From NCBI GenBank assembly GCA_031835245.1, contig JAVKOQ010000337.1:1-55406 (forward strand): 55,406 nt of DNA. The letters run 5' to 3'. A program made the position numbers and the translations under genes. Under the pieces are notes generated by a model. It was not told the origin of the DNA and did not search any database. It saw nothing but the letters and a program-made list of their open reading frames with translations. The stretch's first letter is position 1; every line of letters starts with the position of its first letter. Below, piece by piece: positions 31,700 through 41,106 of this stretch. The stretch is from Balamuthia mandrillaris (Eukaryota; Discosea; Longamoebia; Balamuthiidae).

Positions 31700-34600
31700 A
31701 TGGAAGCGAAGAAAAAAAGATTTGCCGAGATTTACGGGTGGATTTTTGAACGAAAGGTTCCATTGCAGCAGCTTTCACGGTTGTACAATGGTGGAGAGGA
31801 TGCTCCGACCTTTTATCGAGTCCAATGGAGATCAACTCGTGGGCTTACAAAGCGAACAGGAGTGAAGGTGCTTAGTAATCCGCGGACCACCCTTGAAGGA
31901 GTGAAAGGGTTGGTGGCGCCTAAAGTCAAGAAGGTGAAGAATGGGGTCCTTGAGGTTGCACTCAGCGAGAATCTTCACTGCTCTGGCGGCTTTGCCTGTG
32001 CTCCTCCTGCAAGAGGAAAGAAGAACAAAAAACTAAAGGACTGTGAAGTACAAAGCCGTTGGGTGGTGTTTAGAGATGAGCTAAACACTGCCTACATCTA
32101 CATCCAGAAGGAAGCCCAAAGCCACGGACCTGGGGTTTGCGCGCCTTCCGCTTTGCCTATGACACCTGCGCTTCGGCAGTGGCTCCGCCAGATGGATGGG
32201 CAAGGAACAAAAGAAGACGGAATGAATGGGAGAGGAGGAGCAATGACGGCGCACGAGCTGCAACGAATGTTGCTGGGGGGCGCTTGTGAGCTGGTCAAGG
32301 ATGCTCGGGATGTACCCACTGTGCAGGAGATTGCCACTGTAATCCACAACGGAAGGAAAAAACTGCGAATCGGCAAGAAAGGGCAAACCAGAGCAGAAGC
32401 CCTCCAAGAGGCCTTGAATCGGCCAGAACTGGCTTCTACTATCCTTTTCCAACCTTTGGAGAGCCGTGAAACGTACATCCTTGATCGCACGGCGGCCCGT
32501 CGGCCATGGATGATTTTTCTGATCGCGCCTTATGCAGTCACTGTGCTTCAGCGATGGGGTAAGGATGTAGTCGGCCTGGACAGCATCTACAAGCTATCCA
32601 AGTCACATCACCCCGTTTGGGCACTGGTGGTGCAAGATGACTTGGGACGGAGCTGGCCTGTTGCCTTCGCTGTTGCTAGCAAGGAACGCGCAGCAGTTGT
32701 GCGCTTTTTCCTTTCGTCTGTTCGTCACTTTTTTGAGACACAGACGACAACGATCTACTCCCCAAAACCTACGTGGCAACCCTTCGTAATGATCGACAAA
32801 GACAAGGTGGAGCGTAACGGGGCGACAAGTGCTGGCTTTCAGGTGGTGTTGTGTGACTTTCATGCACAACAACTGTGGAGAAAAAAGTTGCGCAGTATGG
32901 TTTGTTCTCTCTCTTTCATGCATCTGCTCTCTCCCTCTCGTTGTTGCTCATACAAGTAGAAACTAACAATAATACCAAACAACAAGGGAAGGATGATGGA
33001 AGTGTATTGGGTTTGTTAAAAAGACTGCAACATGCCATGACAGAAGATGCAGAGGAAGAACCAACAAAAGTGTTGAAGAACTATTGCCAAAAAAAGAGGA
33101 TTACCCGTTTTTGGCAGTACTTTGACAAGAACTGGCTTTCTCCTCCATGGGCATCAACGTGGAAAAGCATTGATCGTCCTGGGTACCGAGAGGGCTTGTG
33201 GAATACCAACAATGCAACAGAGACGATCTTTCGTAGCATTCTTCGTGATTTCCACTGCAAAGGCACCAAAGGGGATCACAACTTGGTCTTAACGCTAGCA
33301 GACAATGTGTTTCGCCGCTACAATGTGGAGCTCAACCGCATCGATGTACTACAGCAACGCCCAAGCCTTGGTGTTTGCCGGCTTTGGAGGATATATCAAG
33401 AGGGATTGCGGCTGGCACAGCACCAACAGAGTGAGAAACAGAAAGAAAAAGAAGAAATAGAGAATGGCAGCAAAAACGATGACAACAACAACGACAGAGA
33501 GGAAAAAGAGGTAGAAGAAGGATTGAACGCACATTTTGTAGAGCTTGCTGACGGCGTTTTCAAATGGAATGAGTACGACGTGACTATAGAATTGCCTTCA
33601 TGCCCCTGTCCTTACTTTCGGTATTATGGTAGGAGGTGCAAACACGTTTTTGGACTTGCTGCTCATCTACAGAAAACATTTTCAGATCAGAACCTTTTAG
33701 AGCTTGGGCTGAAAAGACAAACAAGACGCACCAACAGCAGCACCTCACAAGTGGCAAGAATAGTTGAAGATGACATCGTTGAAGCAGATGATACTGACTC
33801 CCTGGCGCAACGTGTAGCGCCTGTTACCCTTGATGATGAAGATGTGGAAGGAGAGGAGGGAGATGAACAGGACGAGGAACAGCAGGCGCTGCTACTGTTG
33901 GAGGAGCCATCGATGGATGAACTTGGTGAGGACGACGGCGGAGATCTTGAGGAAGAAACTTCTGAAGGAGAAGAACACAACAATAAGAAAGAAGAGAAGG
34001 AGGAGAAGGAGGAGAAGGAGGAGGAGAAGGAAAAGGAGAAAGACAAACTGAATGCAAACAAAAATCAAGGAACAAAGCATCAACATCCAGTGGAGCCAAA
34101 AATCGAGTACTCTAGCAAGGAAGAAGCAGAACAAGCAATCGCATATGCTACAGGGAAGTCATCACCTGGGAGGCCGCGCAAAACAACAAAGAGGCCGAAA
34201 GTAGCAACCAACCTGCGACTCACAGAAGAATGTTTGCTTGAATTAAGTTAGTATCTCTTTTTTTTAAACAAAATCTCTCCCTCCTTTCCTACTTTTAGCT
34301 AACACCTCACACAAACACCAGAAACCGAACGTACCTTTCAATCAAATTTAACAAAACCTGAAACAACAAAGAAAAAGGCAGCGGCGGTGGCGGCGGCTGC
34401 ACCAAAAAAACAACAAAATCAAAAAACAAAAACCCAAAGTGGTATGTTTGTCACTTTTTGTATCAAGCAGATTCTTTTTCTGAAGTTGATTTTTGTCATT
34501 TTTGAAGAGTGCAAAGCAAAGCGTACCTCTCAATGGCAAAAGAACTGTAAAACGGAAGAGATCTATGGCGTCGCACCCGTGGTGAACTACCAGGATCCCC

Positions 34601-34833
34601 GAGTGGACAAAAGGAAGCCTCTCTCTCCAAAACGACAACTGAAGCCCAACCCACGGTACCAGAAAACACAGGTCGTGAAGCTCCTCTCTCCTCAAAAAAA
34701 AAGAACAGAACGAAGAAAAGGTGCCCAGCGTGACAAAGAAAAGACTGGCCAAAAGAACAAAACGAAAAAAAAAAGCCCCCTAAAAAATAAATTTTTGATT
34801 TTTCTGATCCCTTTTCTCCACTCTCTAAAATAA
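31700..34833 (+). CDS. MULE transposase with SWIM zinc finger
   Basis: Four exons (31700-32894, 32957-34246, 34322-34441, 34508-34833) join to 976 residues in frame. A DDE-type core is seen: first Asp in VVGLDSIYKL, second in FVMIDKDKVER, with CDFHAQQLWRKKL, the MULE C/D-x-x-H motif. The likely Glu is in NNATETIFRSIL. A SWIM finger follows: CPCPYFRYYGRRCKH, the C-x-C...C-x-H signature. After it are acidic and basic tails; an AT-hook-like SPGRPRKTTKRPK near the end of exon 2 may bind DNA. The transposase should cut at the terminal inverted repeats at 31275 and 34983. No damage is visible, so the protein could be active. The last two short exons are the weakest part of the model. Confidence 0.85.
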
Positions 34834-34895
34834 TGGCCAGCGCACGCTTTGGTGGCAAAATAGCACAAAAATAATAGGTTGTTATATATACATAT

Positions 34896-34983
34896 TAGGG
34901 TGGGTAAATTACCTGAGGGGTGGGACGTTTACCGAAGGGGTGGGACTTTTAGCGTTGTGGGGTGGGACGTTTACCCGATTCGC
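34896..34983 (-). repeat. Right terminal inverted repeat of the MULE
   Basis: On the minus strand it reads GCGAATCGGGTAAACGTCCC, then repeats of the CCCACCCC core spaced by about 20 bp. The cores correspond one to one with those of the left repeat. Confidence 0.85.
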
Positions 34984-34992
34984 CGCTGCAGT
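34984..34992. repeat. 9-bp target-site duplication, right copy
   Basis: CGCTGCAGT, identical to the left copy at 31266-31274. Confidence 0.9.
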
Positions 34993-35510
34993 TTTTGAAT
35001 TGTATGCATCCTCCTGGGCTTTAAGCTCGTTCAGTGCAGCAGCCAGCTCCTCTTTGGCCTGACGCAGCTCTTCCTCCCTGGCAATGGTATCGCTTTCCCT
35101 GGCTCTGGCTTCTGCCTCGCTGGCCTTTGCCTCCGCTTCCCTGGCCTTGGCTTCTGCCTCCCTGGCTTTGGCCTCCTTCAACGCAGCAACAGCCTCCTGC
35201 GCTTTAGCTTCCGACTCGCGGAAGGCTGTATGTCGAAACGTTTTGTCTTTCCAATACGTGGATTTCAGCATCCACTTTCACTGATATTGAGAGCAAAAAT
35301 GAGAATGTGAGATAAGTAGGAGAAAAGTGGTGAGAAGGATGAGAACAAAAACCTTTCTTTATGACGGTGTGTCTCGGTGACTACACCGTGGATCTTTTGC
35401 ATGTGGACACGCTCCATGAAGGCAAGGAGAGCTTCGCGGTTGTGCTGCCCCAGCGTGCTGAGTTCTTCGTCATAGGGACACTTAGTGATCTCCATATCAC
35501 CATACCTGTA
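34984..35510 (-). pseudogene. Interrupted coiled-coil host gene, 5' part
   Basis: Two exons are recognisable on the minus strand: one with MEITKCPYDEELSTLGQHN and REALLAFMERVHMQKIHG, and one with a long helix (RESEAKAQEAVAALKEAKAR, EEELRQAKEELAAALNELKA) that runs into the target duplication. The repeated REAEAKA units make a single alpha helix or coiled coil. The helix frame hits a stop just after the nearest splice acceptor, so the exon join does not work cleanly. Further upstream, 35520-35640 seems to code RYRCGACSSKILGG and a doubled QTDNK stretch, but again out of frame with the next exon. Several lesions plus the transposon suggest a dead gene. Original function unknown. Confidence 0.55.
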
Positions 35511-35799
35511 GTTTGTTATCAGTCTGGATGAACGGCTTGTTATCAGTCTGGATGACCGTCTTCATACACGCGTGTTGTCCACCAAGGATTTTACTCGAGC
35601 ATGCTCCACAGCGGTATCGTTGGCGTAGCTCTGGCACGTGTATTCGATTCGGTTGGGATGTTTCGTCTGCCGCTTTTGTTCTTCTTCTTCCGTCCCGTTC
35701 TGTTGTTCGATTTCACCGAATAATTAGTCAAGTGTAGCCAATGAACTTCGAGTGTCGCTTCGAGGAAACAACCACAGAAAACAAAACAAAAAAGAGTTT

Positions 35800-37446
35800 A
35801 TGCCGGAACCAAGCTCGTCCGCTTTTCTACCGGTTCCTCGGCATGGATCGCGCTGGCTGTTGTGGGGAGTGACACTGTTGGCTCTGGCGGTGATACAAGC
35901 GACTCTGCTCCGTTCCTTTCTTTCTTCCAGCACCACCGCTGTTATTTCTTCTCCTTTTGCTTCTCCACGTTCTCCGGCAACTTCTCTTTCTTCTTCTGTT
36001 GTCACTTCCTCTTCTCTTCCTCTTGTATCTTCTCCTTCACCTTTCCTTCCGAAACGTGACACTTCCACAGTGGCGTTCACGTCATTTGCAAAAGACAAAG
36101 CAAAAGAGACCTGCGCCTTTGCGAGCTCCCTCGATCCCTCCGCCTTCAAAAAGGCAGAGAAACTGTTTCAACAGGGCTTCAAAAACGACAAGCTAACTGT
36201 TCTCAAACTGCACAAAGGTACCCTCTACGCGAACCTCCTGTCAAACTACACCCCAAAGATCGTGACGCTGCTTGGTCTTCTGTGCTCCACCCTTCCTCTC
36301 CTCTCTCACCACGCTCACCGCGAGCATGAATACATGCTCATCAACTGTTGTTCGATGCCCTTTCCCGAACACGTCAAGGACAAATCTCGCCCCTTCCCTA
36401 TTCCCACGTTTGCCGACCAGTTCTTCACCACCAACGCGACTACCCTCTCCAAAGTGGAAACGGATACGGTCGTGGTCAACAAAGCGACTCTCATCTTTCC
36501 TTCCAAGACGAGAGGAATGTGGCTGCCTGTGCGCAGAGAAGACGCCACCACAAGGAGAAGGAAAGCGACGAGGGAGGAAGAGGAGAGTCAAACCCACTTC
36601 CAAGTCTTGAGAGAGCAGTTGCTGGAGGAGGCCAACGCCGCTCCTTGGAAGGAACGCAGCGACCTGCCCTTTTGGCAAGGGTATCTTCCTTTCATCCAAG
36701 CGTTCACCTATCCAACCGATCATCCTCGCGTGCATCTTGTACGTTTCAGCAAAGACCATCCAACGTGTGTCCACGCTCGATTCACTCCACGGCTCGACCG
36801 GCATGACGACTATGAATCGGCCCCACCGGCGGACCTGGCCGATATGGTGGTGGCTAACCCTCCTCCGCTTCGGTACGCCGAGCACAAGTACCTCGTGAAC
36901 GTCGGCAACATAGGCTACGGCGAGCGCTTCTGGGAGATGCTTCTCTCCGGCAGCACCGTCCTTTGGATGCAGGAAGGTTGGAACGAGTGGTGGTACCCCT
37001 ATCTTCAGCCCTACGTGCACTATGTTCCGGTCCTCAGCAACGCCTCGGACCTCTGTGACAAAGTCCAGTGGCTAAAGGCTCACCCGGAGGAGGCGGAGCG
37101 CATAGCGAACAACGGACGGCGTTTGGTGGAGCAGCTGCTGACTTGGGAGAACGTGGTGAGCTACACCGCGCAAACCGTGGATGGTTACCTGGAGGGCTGC
37201 TCCGAGTTGATGGGCACTCTGCGGCGAACATCCAAGACCTTTCAGTGGTTGGAGGGCCGGAAAGGAGCAGTTCCTCTTTGTTCCGTCGATGGGCTCAGCG
37301 GTGGAGAGGAAGCACAAGAAGGCCTGAACATGTTCAGAAAGCTGTGGGAGCAAGTGGGCGGCGGTGAGGCAACGTTGGAGGGAGCGCTGGCGGCTGTTCA
37401 CACCGCCCTTGTCGATACCTTGGCCGAAGCAAACAAACCAAGTTAA
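35800..37446 (+). CDS. GT90/CAP10-like O-glycosyltransferase (type II membrane protein)
   Basis: One exon, 548 residues, starting at the ATG at 35800 (MPEPSSSAFLP). A signal anchor lies at residues 15-40 (WLLWGVTLLALAVIQATLL) and a Ser-rich stem follows. The C-terminal half shows the CAP10/GT90 pattern: DLPFWQGYLPF, the acceptor-side block HKYLVNVGNIGYGERFWEML, LLSGSTVLWMQEGWNEWWYP, YVHYVPVLSNASDL and KAHPEEAERIANNGRRLVEQL. Family members transfer xylose or glucose to proteins or capsule polysaccharides from the Golgi or ER lumen. The substrate cannot be told. The gene is unusual here in having no intron in 1.6 kb. A purine-rich (GAA/AAC) tract follows its stop. Confidence 0.82.
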   Translation: MPEPSSSAFLPVPRHGSRWLLWGVTLLALAVIQATLLRSFLSSSTTAVISSPFASPRSPATSLSSSVVTSSSLPLVSSPSPFLPKRDTSTVAFTSFAKDKAKETCAFASSLDPSAFKKAEKLFQQGFKNDKLTVLKLHKGTLYANLLSNYTPKIVTLLGLLCSTLPLLSHHAHREHEYMLINCCSMPFPEHVKDKSRPFPIPTFADQFFTTNATTLSKVETDTVVVNKATLIFPSKTRGMWLPVRREDATTRRRKATREEEESQTHFQVLREQLLEEANAAPWKERSDLPFWQGYLPFIQAFTYPTDHPRVHLVRFSKDHPTCVHARFTPRLDRHDDYESAPPADLADMVVANPPPLRYAEHKYLVNVGNIGYGERFWEMLLSGSTVLWMQEGWNEWWYPYLQPYVHYVPVLSNASDLCDKVQWLKAHPEEAERIANNGRRLVEQLLTWENVVSYTAQTVDGYLEGCSELMGTLRRTSKTFQWLEGRKGAVPLCSVDGLSGGEEAQEGLNMFRKLWEQVGGGEATLEGALAAVHTALVDTLAEANKPS

Positions 37447-37832
37447 CACAAAAACAAAAAAGAAACGGAGGAGAAGAGAAGTAAGAAGCAAGAAGAAAGA
37501 AGAAGGAAGAAAGAAGAAAAAGAAGAAGAAGAAGAAGAACAAGAAGAAGAAGAACAAGAACGAAGAAGAAGAAGAAGAACAAGAAGAAGAAGAACAAGAA
37601 GAAGAAGAACAAGAAGAAGAACAAGAAGAAGAAGAAGAAGAAGAACAAGAACAAGAAGAAGCAGAACAAGAACAAGAAGTACGCTTGTGTTCTTTCAGCA
37701 CACCTTTTTTTTAATTTTTTGTTTAATTTTTGCTGCTACATTTTTGCTACATTTTTTTTTTGGTACGAAAAACGTAGCAGGAACCTTTTTTACTTTAGCT
37801 TTGAAGCAGAGAAGAAGAGGAAGGGAAGAGAA
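37447..37832. other. Purine-rich microsatellite and leader
   Basis: 37470-37680 is a long AAG/GAA/AAC repeat block of irregular triplets (plus-strand purine), followed by poly-T runs. No gene. Probably the 3' UTR of the glycosyltransferase. Confidence 0.7.
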
Positions 37833-39353
37833 ATGGAAACTCGTTCGTCCTCAGCATCAGCATCAGCATCAGCATCCGCATCCGCCAGAAGCAACGGCAG
37901 GTTCCTCCCGCCAGTTCCGCCGCCCAGAGGCCAAGAGCTGAGCAAGCGAGCCCGATGGGTGGCTTCGTTTTCAAAGCGAGGAGGGCGCGAGGCTTGCGCC
38001 AACGGCAACGGCAATGAGCAGGGAGCCAAAGAGAGCAACAAGCGTGGCAGGCGGGACGTGCGCTATCCCACGAGGTTGCAGGAGAAGGAGTACCTTCGCT
38101 ATCGCCATCTCCAGCTTCTTCAACGCAGGGAGCATACCAGAAGAGAGGAGCAGCAAGCGACGACAGAGGCTGAAGAGAGAGCAAAAAATGTAGCAGCTCG
38201 GTATCAGCAGGAGGAGGAGAGGAGAGGAAGAGGCATGGAGACCAGGAGTCAAAAGAGGCAGCGGCTCCGTCAGCAGTTTCAAAGTGCGGAGGAAAAGACC
38301 TCTGGAGCCGCTTTGGATGCACGAGGAAGAGGAGAAAGAAGAGGAGAGAAGCGTGGAAGAGAATTATCGGCAAGAGAAGAGGCGAACGAACGAGCAAAGA
38401 GAAGTGATGGCGTAGCGGATAAGCAGGTGGAGCGACAGAGAGTTGATAGCCGTCGAAGAGGAGTGGAGACGAGAAGTCAGAGACAGAATAGGCTTGAGCA
38501 CCACAGTATGGGTATCGGGCTTCGCGTGCATCAACGCCATGCGGCTGCGAAGAAAGGGAGAGAGGAAACAAAAATAAACAGAGGCGTAGAGACCAGAAGT
38601 CAAAAGAAAGCAAGACTAGAGCAAGAAAACGGGCAACAGCAGATAGGGGAAAAGGAGAAAGAGAAAAACGAGAAAAAGGAACATTCAACAACAAACGAGA
38701 AGAAGAAGCGCACCTCACAACCTTTACCTTTCCTAACTGTCGTGAATACCGAAACTCAGCTTTCGCCAACCAACAAATTTCAAGCATCCTCCACTGCGAC
38801 TATAAAAGTCAACAAAGCCGAAGAAGATCCGCGTAATTTTGGTCTCGCCGTTCCTGCACCAAGACTGAGCACGTCTGCTTTCGTTCGTTGTATGTTGGAC
38901 AACCTCTCCAATGACCTTCCCTCCTCCACTAGCAACTGCCGCGAAAGCGAACCAGCGTCATCACCTACACTTTCTTCTTTGCCCTCAACAGGATCCACTC
39001 CTTCAACAACTTCATCCGCCTTTACATCTTCTCTACAAATCGAAATAAGAACTTCAGAAGAAGGAAGATGTGACGAAACAGCAGCAGAGAGCTTTGACGC
39101 CCCCAGAGTGGAGTGGGAAGGGGGTTTGGACCTTACTTCTTCCCCGCTGTTGTCGGATGATGATGGTGACGAGCAGGGAGGTGAATGTGGCGGCATCTAC
39201 GAGCCCACGCAGTGGGTCTCTGCCGTTGACTCGTGGGTTGTCATCGCTGACGAACCGCAGGAAGGGCGCGAGTTGGGCGCAGGTTTCAAGAAGCCGGCTG
39301 GGGCAACAGCAAAGAAGCCAAGAACTAAGTCTTCTTCTGGCGTGGAGGAGTAA
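37833..39353 (+). CDS. Basic low-complexity protein with repeated ETRSQK motifs
   Basis: One exon, 506 residues, starting METRSSSASAS. The motif G-M/V-ETRSQ-K/R-x-x-RL occurs three times (GMETRSQKRQRL, GVETRSQRQNRL, GVETRSQKKARL) and a fourth, truncated copy opens the protein. The spacing grows from about 90 to 60 residues. The middle is Arg/Glu-rich and helical; the C-terminal 170 residues are Ser/Thr/Pro-rich with an acidic patch and EPTQWVSAVDSWVVIAD. The clustered basic repeats suggest a docking or nuclear protein. No known domain is recognised. The start was chosen because the first ETRS motif begins there. Confidence 0.65.
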   Translation: METRSSSASASASASASARSNGRFLPPVPPPRGQELSKRARWVASFSKRGGREACANGNGNEQGAKESNKRGRRDVRYPTRLQEKEYLRYRHLQLLQRREHTRREEQQATTEAEERAKNVAARYQQEEERRGRGMETRSQKRQRLRQQFQSAEEKTSGAALDARGRGERRGEKRGRELSAREEANERAKRSDGVADKQVERQRVDSRRRGVETRSQRQNRLEHHSMGIGLRVHQRHAAAKKGREETKINRGVETRSQKKARLEQENGQQQIGEKEKEKNEKKEHSTTNEKKKRTSQPLPFLTVVNTETQLSPTNKFQASSTATIKVNKAEEDPRNFGLAVPAPRLSTSAFVRCMLDNLSNDLPSSTSNCRESEPASSPTLSSLPSTGSTPSTTSSAFTSSLQIEIRTSEEGRCDETAAESFDAPRVEWEGGLDLTSSPLLSDDDGDEQGGECGGIYEPTQWVSAVDSWVVIADEPQEGRELGAGFKKPAGATAKKPRTKSSSGVEE

Positions 39354-39455
39354 GTGTTTCTTTTTTATTTTATTATTGCATTTAATTAATTAATTTAAAT
39401 AATAGAGAATTCCAACATAATAGTTTTTAAGGCCCCGATACTCCTTTTAAAGGAA

Positions 39456-40978
39456 ATGATCATCAACAAAAAAAAAAATGGAAAACAGAAAAAGCAACGA
39501 AAGAAAGCAATGCAAAGTGAAAACAACGAAGCAGCCTCCGGCCAGCAAACACAACCACAACACCAACCGCAACAGCAGAACATACAGGGCACAAAGAGAG
39601 GGATGGGAAACAGCCACCATGGCAGCAGAGGCCAGCCACCAACCAACAAAAGACAGAGACCGCCACCGTTGCCACGGCAGCTTGACGAAACGCGCAGCCT
39701 TAAAATAGAAATCAACGCTTTAAAGTTTGATCGTGAAAACAAGTGTTGGGTCGAGTGTTCTTCTTCCTCTTCTTTTGAAGCGCGGATTTCGAGGCTCAGA
39801 GTGGTTACGTACAACGTCTGGTTTGCGTCCTTCTTCATGAGACAGCGTTACCGCCACCTCCTGGCTCTGTTGCAGGAACTTGACCCTCATGTTGTCTGTC
39901 TTCAGGAAGGTTTGTTTATTCTCCTTCCCTTCTTTCTCTGTTCTCCTATGTACTCCGTTCTCTTTGCTGCTTATGCTCTTCTCCCTGTCTCCGTTCTCTC
40001 TTCTCGCTTCTTTTTTCTCTCTCCTTTGTTGACTAAAGACAGTTACATGCTGAATATAAAACAGTAACGATAGATTTCTTGAAAGAGATGAGACTAACGA
40101 AATGGGTGCAAGACAACTTTTACGTGTCCGATGTGGCTGGCCGCACTCTGAACGGCTATGGCGTTGTCATCATGTCCCGGTTACCGATGATTAAGTTGGA
40201 GAAATGGAGTTTGCCATCGATGATGGGACGGCGGCTGATACTCGCTCGGTTCAACTTGAATGGAGAAGAAGTCGCCATCGCAACGGTACATTTGGAGAGT
40301 TTGGACAGTGAACCTGTGCGAAGGAAGCAACTCGCCGTCATTGCAGGTATTTCTTTCCTCTTTCTTGTCGTTTCCTTTCTTTCTTGCTTTCTTTCTTATA
40401 GCACAACAAACAATGGCACAGATGTCCTACGCGCAAACAAACACGCCGCTCTGATGGGCGACTTCAACTTTGACTCCACTCATCACTTTCATCCCGAGCG
40501 AGAAGGCAGATATCCTCTTGAAAACCGCGTTCTCAATGAGCTTCTTGGTGAGTTTATCGATGTGTGGCCTTTTCTTCACGACGAGACCACGGAGAAAGGA
40601 TACACGTTTGACACGGACGCAAATGCCATGCTGAACCACCAAAAGCATCGTCCTGAGCGGATGCGTTACGATCGAGTGATGTGGAAGAGGAGTTCATGTT
40701 GGAAACCTGTTCACATCGAACTTGTTGGAACGGAAGCACTGTCGATGGACGAAGAAGGAGCAAAAGATTTTGATGGCCCGGTTTTACCATCGGATCATTT
40801 TGGATTGTTTGCTGAAGTTGCTTTTGTGGAAAAAGAGGAAGAAAAAGAAAAAGAAGAAGAAAAAGAAGAAGAAGAAGAAGAAGAAGAAGAAGAACAAGAA
40901 GAAACTGAAAAAGAAAAAGAAAGTGAACGAGAGAAAGATGTAGACACAGCAAAAGAAAAAGATGTTATATTGATTTAA
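39456..40978 (+). CDS. TDP2-like EEP-fold phosphodiesterase (copy 2) with acidic tail
   Basis: Three exons (39456-39909, 40065-40346, 40422-40978) join to 430 residues. After a basic/Gln-rich N-terminus the EEP motifs appear in order: VVTYNVWFAS, VVCLQE with V supplied by exon 2 (VTIDFLKEMR), LNGYGVVIMSRLP, ALMGDFNFDS, RYDRVMWKR and LPSDHFGLFAEV. The order matches TDP2-type enzymes that process 5'-phosphotyrosyl DNA ends. Differences from copy 1 are GDFN for GDTN, a Lys-rich N-terminal extension and a 50-residue Glu/Lys tail. It is likely a divergent paralogue with a related nuclease function. Confidence 0.8.
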
Positions 40979-41106
40979 AAATATAACGACCGAGTAAAGA
41001 GAAAGCAGTAAGCTTGCCCAAGGACTGACTACACATGCCTCCTGGGCAGGCTAACATGCTTGGTTGCTTTTCAGTGCAAAGCCAAGTGGGTTGGAGAGGG
41101 CACGTT

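Larger units (their letters stand above)
31275..34983 (+). mobile_element. Mutator-like (MULE) DNA transposon, whole
   Basis: 3709 bp bounded by about 88-bp terminal inverted repeats and a perfect 9-bp duplication (CGCTGCAGT). It codes one spliced transposase of 976 residues with an open frame (31700-34833). Both TIR start with GC and align from the first base. Each TIR is itself built of roughly 20-bp repeats with a CCCACCCC core. It interrupts a minus-strand coiled-coil host gene. All parts needed for movement appear present, and the intact target duplication suggests a fairly recent insertion. Confidence 0.9.

Noticed and set aside
39404-39425. Match to the LTR start (CCAACATAATAG) after the ETRSQK gene
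   Set aside because: Only 12 bases match and nothing else of the LTR follows, so it is probably chance.
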